Notes under the pieces: model-generated | Seen by the model: the letters and a program-made list of their open reading frames with translations, nothing else | Database searches by the model: none | What the model was told of the DNA's origin: nothing | Shown: positions 25,937-32,308 of the stretch, one piece after another | How positions within the stretch are numbered: position 1 is the first letter of the stretch | How the letters are laid out: every line of letters starts with the position of its first letter | NCBI GenBank assembly: GCA_020846535.1 | Contig: JADLDR010000170.1 | Coordinates: 1 to 47,788 of the forward strand | Direction of reading: 5' to 3' | DNA from: Armatimonadota bacterium | GTDB lineage: Bacteria > Armatimonadota > JADLDR01 | Length of the DNA: 47,788 nt | Program-made: the position numbers and the translations under genes

Positions 25937-26242
25937 CTGAGTACCCGACACTTTTTGAGAGAGAATGGCAAATCGAGACACGAGCCCGGTGGTCTGGGCA
26001 ACGACGGAATGATGAAAGTTGAAAAAATAATCCGGTTACGGGGGATGGGTTACCTCTCTCCCCTGGCCCCTCTCCCCGAAACGGGGAGAGGGGGGGACTC
26101 TGCGTTGCTTTATGGCATGATCTGCTCCCCCTTCCCGATTCGGGAAGGGGGCCGGGGGGTTAGGTAACCCCGCTACCGCGGGACCGGATTATTTTTTCAA
26201 GCCTCATCCATTCCGTCGTTGCCCAAAGCATCGGGTACTCAG
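25937..26242. repeat. 306-bp compound palindromic element
   Basis: Four separate blocks pair perfectly across the element: CTGAGTACCCGA 25937-25948 with 26231-26242; 25995-26011 (TGGGCAACGACGGAATG) with 26209-26225; 26019-26036 (TTGAAAAAATAATCCGGT) with 26183-26200; GGGTTACCT 26047-26055 with 26162-26170. Inside sit two further hairpins, CCTCTCCCCG/CGGGGAGAGG near 26069-26091 and CCCCTTCCCG/CGGGAAGGGG near 26127-26150. It fills the 407-bp gap 25909-26315, has no coding potential and lies 28 bp after the preceding stop, so it would also end that transcript. It looks like a MITE or nested palindrome insertion. Confidence 0.85.
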
Positions 26243-26315
26243 TTCGCTAAGGGATGGCCGCTTTCTCGCACTATCCTCGCCTGGCGCGGGCGGATTCCGG
26301 AGAAGCAAAAAGCCA

Positions 26316-28409
26316 ATGATTTGTACCGGCATCGTTTCCCAAAGATTATTTTGTCGAAGTCAGTTAGCCGCCAGCCCTCGCGCTGGCAGGTTCCTTTTGG
26401 TTGCGGGTGTTCTCTGCGCCCTCTTTCGGTGCGCGGTTCCTGAGACGGCCTCGGCTTCGCCGCTGTATCGCTGGTGGCCCGCCTTCCCCGCGCCGAAGCG
26501 AGTCATCAAGTCCGTGACGTTCCACGGGCTGCCTCCCGCAGAGCAGTTCGTGCTTCAGGCTCTGGCAGGGCTTTCGGCACAGGCGGTCAAGGCCAGGAAA
26601 AGCGATGCGATGATCTGGATCACCTTTCGGGGCAACGAACCCTACGATGCCTGGTTCCGCCGGATGACGCAAACGGTTCGCCCGAAAGTCGAACCGGGGG
26701 AGCGCGATGTCTGGGAACTCACACGGTGGCTGAAAAATCTGGGGATGCTCCGGGGCTACGTCCTCTATACGCCGGACGATTCGGAGAGGACTATCCACGA
26801 GAAAGGGCCGATGGATGTTTCCGCCAATGTCGCCACCAGCCTGTGCGGCATCCTGCAAGCCATCCCCATCCCTGAAACCCTTCGCGCCCGGGCGGAGGGG
26901 ATGGGACTGAGGCTTCTGGAAGACGCCCGCGGGCGCGATGAAGCCTGGTGCCTGGAACGCTACGGCAGCCGCTTCTCCCGCGCTATTCTGTCGATGAACG
27001 ATCCGAAAAACCCTCAGACGCGGGAGATGGCGGTCGCCTCGAAAGCCTTTGTCTGCTCCCGGGCCGATGCGGTTCTGGAGAGAGTACTCAATCGGCTCCG
27101 CCCGGGCAGCCCGATTCTGGGGTGGGGCGTGGGCGACGAGCGGGAGTTGACCCTGGCGACCACCCGGTACGCGGCCTTTCAGACGGCGACCAACTGGTGC
27201 GTGAATCTGCATCTCTTAGCCGAACCCACAGGCGGGCTTTATGTGCCGCCTGCACGCCTGCGCCGGTCGAAAAGGCAGGTGCGGACGCTCCGGGATATCC
27301 GGTGGGAGGATAATGTCCACTATGCCTGCTACGTCCTCTCCGATGGCGACAACGTGCAGTGGGTGATGGGGAACTTTATAAGCGGGGAGGAAGCCCCCAG
27401 CTTCTGGGGAAACCCCGAGCGCGGAAAAGCTCCCTTCGGCTGGACCATCCCTCTCGCCGATCTGAGGCAGGTCTCCCCCTACACTCTGGAGGCGCTCATG
27501 CAAAGCGCCGCGCCGGACGACGGGCTGGTTCTGATGAGCGGAGGCTATTATTACCCGGACGCTTTCGGCCAGAAACGCGGGGGAAACGCCGCGCTGGAAC
27601 GCCACGCCCGGCGGGTCGGGGCCTATATGTCGGAGGCGAGGGTTCCCCTCCTGGCCGCCAATTTCCTCCGGTGGGACTCACCGGAAGCCCTCGCCGCCTG
27701 CGGGATATACGCCCGGAACATCCCCGGCCTGCTGGGTATCCTGGGCTTCCAGTATTATCCCTATACCGGAGGCGCGGGAGGCGTCCGCTGGGTCAGGGAC
27801 GCCCGGGGAAGGGATGCGCCTGCCGCCGCAGCCCGGTACGCCATCTGGAATCACGCCGGCCGGGAGCGGGAGGGAACGCCTCTTCAGATCGCCCGGCTCC
27901 TGGCGGAAAGGCCGCACTCCGGGCCGGTGGATGCGGAAGACCGCTTTAGCTGGGTGATCGTCCACTGCTGGTCCTGGTTCCGCCAGGCTCCGCCCGGATC
28001 TTCGCCCGAAGAGGAAGAGGCCGCCCAGAAGCCCTCCTCCGACCCCACCGTTCAAAGAGGCTACGCCCCTGCCTTATGGAGCATCCGGGCGCTGCCCGAG
28101 TATGTCCGTGCAGTGACGCCGGAGGAGTTCTTCCTCCAGATGCGATTGCGCCTTCGCCCCCTCCAGACCCTGGACGGATATCTGGACGCGACCGAAAAAA
28201 CCTTGCGCCGATTGCAGAAAACCCGGGCGACCGCCGAATCACGTTCGCGGCTGGCCCGCGCCCTCCTCGCCTTCGACCAGGCCCGCCGCCTGCTTCGTGC
28301 AGGTTTGAAATCCCAGGCCGAGCAGCGCGAATGTTTCGAACTGGCCCGGCAGGCGGATATGGAGGCTGCGGCCTGCGAAGAGGCGGGCAGAGCCGCCCCT
28401 GGCAGGTGA
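26316..28409 (+). CDS. Secreted GxGYxYP-family putative glycoside hydrolase
   Basis: A 697-aa protein with the GxGYxYP pattern (PF14323 plus an N-terminal companion domain): VLMSGGYYYPDAFG near residue 410 carries the family motif, with YACYVLSDGDNVQWVMGNF (near 345) and PFGWTIPLADLRQVSP before it and LGFQYYPYTGGAGG after it. The N-terminal half (VIKSVTFHGLPPAEQFVLQALAGLSAQ ... MIWITFRGNEPYDAWF) matches the companion domain. The extreme N-terminus has a long basic lead before FLLVAGVLCALFRCAVPETASA, an atypical signal peptide; the start lacks a close Shine-Dalgarno sequence (GGAGAAG is about 13 nt away) and is uncertain. The C-terminal 120 residues are helical and Arg/Ala-rich. Enzymatic activity is predicted only. 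It converges on the SDR gene with 8 bp between stops. Confidence 0.8.
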   Translation: MICTGIVSQRLFCRSQLAASPRAGRFLLVAGVLCALFRCAVPETASASPLYRWWPAFPAPKRVIKSVTFHGLPPAEQFVLQALAGLSAQAVKARKSDAMIWITFRGNEPYDAWFRRMTQTVRPKVEPGERDVWELTRWLKNLGMLRGYVLYTPDDSERTIHEKGPMDVSANVATSLCGILQAIPIPETLRARAEGMGLRLLEDARGRDEAWCLERYGSRFSRAILSMNDPKNPQTREMAVASKAFVCSRADAVLERVLNRLRPGSPILGWGVGDERELTLATTRYAAFQTATNWCVNLHLLAEPTGGLYVPPARLRRSKRQVRTLRDIRWEDNVHYACYVLSDGDNVQWVMGNFISGEEAPSFWGNPERGKAPFGWTIPLADLRQVSPYTLEALMQSAAPDDGLVLMSGGYYYPDAFGQKRGGNAALERHARRVGAYMSEARVPLLAANFLRWDSPEALAACGIYARNIPGLLGILGFQYYPYTGGAGGVRWVRDARGRDAPAAAARYAIWNHAGREREGTPLQIARLLAERPHSGPVDAEDRFSWVIVHCWSWFRQAPPGSSPEEEEAAQKPSSDPTVQRGYAPALWSIRALPEYVRAVTPEEFFLQMRLRLRPLQTLDGYLDATEKTLRRLQKTRATAESRSRLARALLAFDQARRLLRAGLKSQAEQRECFELARQADMEAAACEEAGRAAPGR

Positions 28410-28417
28410 TCTGGAAG

Positions 28418-29176
28418 CTACCGGGCCGTCAGCCCGCCGTCCATGGTGAGCGTATGGCCGGTCATAAAGGTGGCGTCGGAGAAGAGCCAGGCGACGGCGC
28501 GGGCAATCTCATCGGGAGTTCCCATGCGGCCCATCGGGTGGCGGGCTTCGACGCGGGCGCGGGCCTGCGGGTCTCCGGCGATGAAGCGGTCCATCAGAGG
28601 GGTATCGATAAAGCCGGGGCAGATCGCGTTGACCCGGATGCCCAAACGGGCGCAGTCCAGGGCGGCGGCCTTTGTCAGCCCGACCACCCCGTGCTTGCTG
28701 GCGACATAGGCCGGGGCCTGCGGGATGCCCACTAGCCCGGTGATGGAGGCCATATTGACGATAACCCCTTCCTGCCGCTCCAGCATCCAACGGATCTCGT
28801 ATTTGAGGCAGAGCCAGACCCCTTTGAGGTTGAGGGCGATCACCCGATCCCAGTCTGCCTCGGAACACTCCCACAGGAGAGCAGCGTTCTCGGCGGTGCC
28901 GGCGTTATTGAAAGCGCAGTCCAGGCGGCCCCAGACGGAAACCACTTTCTCGACAAGGGCTTCCACCTCTTCCGCCCGGGTGACATCGGCCTGCACGAAT
29001 ATGCCCTCGGCCCCGGCCTCCTGCAAGGCGGTCAGGGTTTCCCTCCCCCCGCCTGCGTCCAGGTCGGCGACAGCGACCAGAGCGCCCTCGCGGGCCAACG
29101 CCAGCGCCGCCGCCCTGCCGATCCCCGAACCTCCGCCTGTCACCAGGCATGTTTTCCCTTCCAGACTTCCGGCCAT
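28418..29176 (-). CDS. Short-chain dehydrogenase/reductase (SDR)
   Basis: A 252-aa cytoplasmic classical SDR. TGGGSGIG (residues 13-20) binds the dinucleotide; D38-L-D40 after the second strand favours NAD(H) over NADP(H). NNAG (90-93), N116, S144 in NMASITG, and Y157-V-A-S-K161 form the complete catalytic tetrad. PGFIDTPLMDRF is the usual post-catalytic loop and MTGHTLTMDGG the usual C-terminus. The substrate is not apparent; sugar or sugar-alcohol dehydrogenases and 3-oxoacyl reductases share this layout. Start: GGAGG is 5 nt before this ATG; an ATG 12 nt upstream overlaps the Shine-Dalgarno sequence itself. No operon partner within 80 bp. Confidence 0.93.
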   Translation of the reverse strand: MAGSLEGKTCLVTGGGSGIGRAAALALAREGALVAVADLDAGGGRETLTALQEAGAEGIFVQADVTRAEEVEALVEKVVSVWGRLDCAFNNAGTAENAALLWECSEADWDRVIALNLKGVWLCLKYEIRWMLERQEGVIVNMASITGLVGIPQAPAYVASKHGVVGLTKAAALDCARLGIRVNAICPGFIDTPLMDRFIAGDPQARARVEARHPMGRMGTPDEIARAVAWLFSDATFMTGHTLTMDGGLTAR

Positions 29177-29260
29177 CCACACCTCCATTTCAGGGGCGAC
29201 TTACCAGGCCGCCCCTGCGGTAACTGAGTGCCTTTGTTGCAACGTGAAATTCGATGCCGA

Positions 29261-30190
29261 TCAGTGTTTCAGGCGGCCCACGCCGTATTTCCACAGCGAC
29301 CAGAACACCGCCATGGCGCAGACTGCGGTTACAGGAATGCCCCAGCTCTGGCCGATCTTCCTGGCAGGTGGAGAAGGCGGTTTAGGCCCCGGGGCCTGCG
29401 ACCCCATCTGGCCGCCTTTGGAGAGCAGCTCCCCGCTGTCGGCGTCCAATGTCACCATGTAGATGGTCTTCTCCCCGTCAGCCTTCAGCCCCTCGCCTTT
29501 GACCAGCCATTCCAGCCGCCTCTGGGGTGTGTAGATGAGATCCACCGCCACAAAGCTGATCTGTTCCAGCCCGCTCTCTTTCTCGAAGGCCGCTTTGGCC
29601 TGGTCGCCATTCACCGCGGGCTGACGATGGGCCTCAGGGGGGACTTCCTGCCTGATAGCCGTATAACTCCAGATGGTCCCATCCTTTCTGGAAAGACGAA
29701 CGCTGCACGCATTGTTCGTATACGCTCCGTTTTCGGGCAGGATCTGGATAAACCCGATATTCCAGTCAGTAGAGGAACTGAAAAGGTCGGCTCTATCCTG
29801 GCGAAGCCCTCTTTCCTCAAAGCCGCTGTAGTGGCTTTTGGCAAACTCGGTCGCCCGCTGAATGATCACCTCCCGCGCTACATCGGGTTGCGCCATCCAC
29901 GTTTCCTCTTGAAAACGGCCAGGTGTCTGGCGCTTCCCTTTGCTGAAAGCAACGACTTGGCCCCACTGTTTATGTACTATATAACTATTATTTTGCTCAT
30001 CTTCAAAAAAATAACGCATGGGATCGGCCTCGTAAGAGTAAGGGCCGGATAAGGAAATGTCTATTCCTACAAAAGTCTGTGCCACGGCTTTGGCCTGCTC
30101 GGCATCCAAAAGAGGGGTAGCCTGAGCCCCTTGAATGCAGCAAACCATCCCTATGCCAAGTAGAATACGGCGACAGTAATTTGCTTTCAT
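29261..30190 (-). CDS. PepSY-like exported protein with C-terminal membrane anchor
   Basis: A 309-aa protein with an N-terminal signal peptide (MKANYCRRILLGIGMVCCIQGAQA) and one C-terminal transmembrane segment (GIPVTAVCAMAVFWSLW) after the proline-rich linker APGPKPPSPPARK. The short basic tail KYGVGRLKH would be cytoplasmic. The body has two repeated alpha/beta units (LLDAEQAKAVAQTFVGID ... SYIVHKQWGQVVAFS and NGDQAKAAFEKESGLEQISFVAV ... RRLEWLVKGEG ... YMVTLDADSGELLSKG) typical of PepSY/YcdB-like modules, which often inhibit or chaperone exported peptidases. No peptidase is adjacent. GAGGAGG lies 8 nt before this ATG; an upstream in-frame start lacks a site. Confidence 0.7.
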   Translation of the reverse strand: MKANYCRRILLGIGMVCCIQGAQATPLLDAEQAKAVAQTFVGIDISLSGPYSYEADPMRYFFEDEQNNSYIVHKQWGQVVAFSKGKRQTPGRFQEETWMAQPDVAREVIIQRATEFAKSHYSGFEERGLRQDRADLFSSSTDWNIGFIQILPENGAYTNNACSVRLSRKDGTIWSYTAIRQEVPPEAHRQPAVNGDQAKAAFEKESGLEQISFVAVDLIYTPQRRLEWLVKGEGLKADGEKTIYMVTLDADSGELLSKGGQMGSQAPGPKPPSPPARKIGQSWGIPVTAVCAMAVFWSLWKYGVGRLKH

Positions 30191-30490
30191 TGAGTTTGCC
30201 TCCTCTTCACCACCACAATTTCTCCGGTATCTCATCGCCGTAGCATCTATAGTCTTAACCCCCCAAACTTCCGAATTCGATCCCGCAACATTTTCAATGC
30301 GCCTCCTTTAACATTGGCTCTTGGGTGATGATTGTTACTTGAAATGTCGCTCCAGGGATTTAGATACATGGATCCTGGTATAGCTGGAAGTTGGCTACAG
30401 TATAATTTTAACAAACTGAGCAGGAAATATCAATAGTGTTTTAGAGAATTTTAAATTTAAACATTCTACATTATTATATAGAATAAATTA
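30191..30490. other. AT-rich intergenic region, no gene seen
   Basis: The first half of the 582-bp gap between two leftward genes. From 30360 to 30490 base composition falls sharply to AT-rich (runs such as TTTTAAATTTAAACATT and ATTATTATATAG), unlike the rest of the window. A weak TATAGA on the minus strand near 30250 could serve the PepSY-like gene, with no clear -35. The second half of the gap holds the palindrome at 30491 and a short spacer to 30772. Confidence 0.5.
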
Positions 30491-30633
30491 ACCCAAGTTG
30501 CTACCTACCCGCATTGAGGCCTATGCGGGGTAGGGGCGCGATTCATCGCGCCCAACGGTCAGTAAGGGCGCGATGAATCGCGCCCCTACCGCGGAAAACG
30601 GTGCCGGCCCCGGGCTAGGTGGCAACTTGAGGT
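30491..30633. repeat. Nested palindromic element with 24-bp perfect core arms
   Basis: Three layers: outer arms ACCCAAGTTGCTACCTACCC (30491-30510) and a roughly 80% matching complement ending at 30633; a small hairpin CCCGCAT/ATGCGGG (30508-30529); and core arms 30530-30553 and 30566-30589 that are perfect 24-bp reverse complements (GTAGGGGCGCGATTCATCGC...). Each core arm is itself almost self-complementary, so a cruciform is possible. The outer arm also occurs alone at 40548. Similar GTAGGGGCGCGATTCATCGC repeats are, from memory, dispersed in other genomes. Confidence 0.8.
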
Positions 30634-30772
30634 ATATTATTTTTCGGGAGGTAAGCAAGGGCTAGGGGAACGGCAAGGCGCAACTCAAGTGTGTAGGAGG
30701 TGAATTCTGAAAGAGAGAGATTGAGGAGAGGAACGATTAGAATCCTCTCCTCAATCAACGTGTGCAGGCTCA

Positions 30773-32083
30773 TCAGCCCTTCTGTGCAAATTTCATCGTG
30801 CGCTTCGCCAGATCGGAGATGCGGGAGTCGGTGAAGCCGATGACGATGCTCAGGAGGCGGTCGTTCAGAGGGTTGATCCATTTGCCGGGGAGCCGGCTTG
30901 CGCCCAGGATCGCGCCCAGGATAGAGCCTGCGGTGGCCCCGTTGCAGTCGGTGTCCCACCCGGCCATGACGGAGATGGTGATGGCTTTCTCGTAATCGCC
31001 GCCGCTGTAGAGGAGTCCCAGCAGCACGCAGGCGGCGTTGTTGATGGTGTGGACGCCGTGGTAGTGGCCGTATTTGGCGTTCATCTTTTCCCAGGCGGCC
31101 TCCCAGGTCGGCTCCGACTTGCTCCAGGCCAGAGTATCCTTCACCGCTTCGGCCAGACGGCACTTTTCGGGAATTTCCGACAGGCCGATAGAAACGATCT
31201 CCTCGATATCATCGGTGGTGAAGGCGGCGGCCAGCATGGCGGCCACCCACATCTCGCCGTAGATGCCGTTTTTGGTGTGGGAGATAGAGGCGTCCCTCCA
31301 GGCGAACTCGGCTGCCCTTTCGGGGCGGGCCGGATGAACATAGCCCCATATATCGGCCCGGATCTGCGCCCCGATCCACTCCCGGTAGGGGTTGCGGACG
31401 GTGGCCGATTCGGGGGGCGGGTAGCCGTCCACCAGGTTGCGGTAGGCCACCCGTTCGGCGGTGTAGACCATATTGAAAGGAACCCGGTTCAGCCAGACGC
31501 CGGCGACATGGGCGGGCTTGAAATCGGGGCCGTGTTCCTCCAGGGTATGCAGGCCGATAATCGGATAATCCATATCGTCATCCCGCACCATGCACTGGAT
31601 GCCGCCGCGGAGCCAGCCTTCCATCCAGTCTCCGAAGCGCAGGTCTTCCGGGATATCGGAGCGGCGGGGCAGGTAATCCTCCATCGGATATTCCCCGATA
31701 GCCTTCAGCAGCGATGCGATGCGGCTTTTGTGCCAGCCCTCCACCGGCTTTCCGAGAAGACACCCGCCAGCCCTCCCGAGCCACGCGCCGTAAATCTTAT
31801 CGTAAAGCGCCTCCTCCGGCAGCGAGACGGCGATCTTCCTGGGGCCGTCAGGCCGGACGGCCCTGATTTCCTCCAGATCGGACGGCTCTCGATAGGGAAA
31901 ATCGGGCGAGACGGCCAACGCATCCAGGGCATCGTACAGAGAACTCAAGGCGTCGTATTTTTCCTGCCCCGTTTTTTCTTTCGCCGCCTTGTAAGCGGCC
32001 TCGAACCCGCCGATATCGCAGCCTTCCTCGCGCCTCTGGGCTAACTCGCCGGGCATCAGGGCTTCCAGTTCATGAACGTTCAT
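30773..32083 (-). CDS. ADP-ribosylglycohydrolase-family protein
   Basis: A 436-aa cytoplasmic protein of the ADP-ribosyl-GH family (PF03747). An N-terminal helical extension (residues 1-90) precedes the family core: YDKIYGAWLGRAGGCLLGKPVEGW, MVRDDDMDYPIIGLHTLEEHG (first Asp cluster for the two Mg ions), FAWRDASISHTKNGIYGEMWVAAMLAAAF, and GWDTDCNGATAGSILGAILGA near residue 385 with the second Asp pair. Known relatives remove ADP-ribose from proteins or dinitrogenase reductase, but longer members like this one are common in glycan-degrading bacteria and probably act on other N- or O-glycosides such as nucleosides or glycosylamines. GGAGG is 7 nt before the ATG. No partner gene is close. Confidence 0.9.
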   Translation of the reverse strand: MNVHELEALMPGELAQRREEGCDIGGFEAAYKAAKEKTGQEKYDALSSLYDALDALAVSPDFPYREPSDLEEIRAVRPDGPRKIAVSLPEEALYDKIYGAWLGRAGGCLLGKPVEGWHKSRIASLLKAIGEYPMEDYLPRRSDIPEDLRFGDWMEGWLRGGIQCMVRDDDMDYPIIGLHTLEEHGPDFKPAHVAGVWLNRVPFNMVYTAERVAYRNLVDGYPPPESATVRNPYREWIGAQIRADIWGYVHPARPERAAEFAWRDASISHTKNGIYGEMWVAAMLAAAFTTDDIEEIVSIGLSEIPEKCRLAEAVKDTLAWSKSEPTWEAAWEKMNAKYGHYHGVHTINNAACVLLGLLYSGGDYEKAITISVMAGWDTDCNGATAGSILGAILGASRLPGKWINPLNDRLLSIVIGFTDSRISDLAKRTMKFAQKG

Positions 32084-32236
32084 CTATAAGCCTCCTTATC
32101 GTGATTCCCCCTTTTCTTCGTCCTGCTCCCTCCCGATTCCTGCCTGGATCGGCAAACGGGGAGGGAACGGAAGGGTGGAAGTGGAAGATGGGGGTGATGG
32201 ATAGGAGGCGGGGTCATCTATGTCCCCTGGTCAAGG

Positions 32237-32265
32237 TTCATAGGTCTATCCGGTTAGCATAAAAT
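32237..32265 (+). promoter_or_regulatory. Possible promoter for the propeller/phosphoesterase gene
   Basis: TTCATA at 32237-32242 and TAAAAT at 32260-32265 are 17 nt apart, about 45 nt before the ATG at 32309. The -10 box is good, the -35 box weak. The rest of the 225-bp gap shows only an imperfect CTCCCTCCCG/CGGGGAGGGA pair near 32125-32165. Confidence 0.4.
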
Positions 32266-32308
32266 TATCGCCTGCCCCCTCGCATCGCTTGCGTTACAAG
32301 GAGCTATT

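Noticed and set aside
24220..26001. A 593-codon minus strand frame opposite the 23656 gene
   Set aside because: It starts inside the compound palindrome, lacks any motif and opposes a gene with a signal peptide and a good ribosome site.
30530..30589. CRISPR-like repeated GGGCGCGAT units
   Set aside because: Only two inverted, not direct, copies with no spacers; it is a palindrome.
30615..31163. Arg/Pro-rich minus strand frame overlapping the ADP-ribosylglycohydrolase gene
   Set aside because: Out of frame with a clear family member and Arg/Pro/His-rich low complexity.
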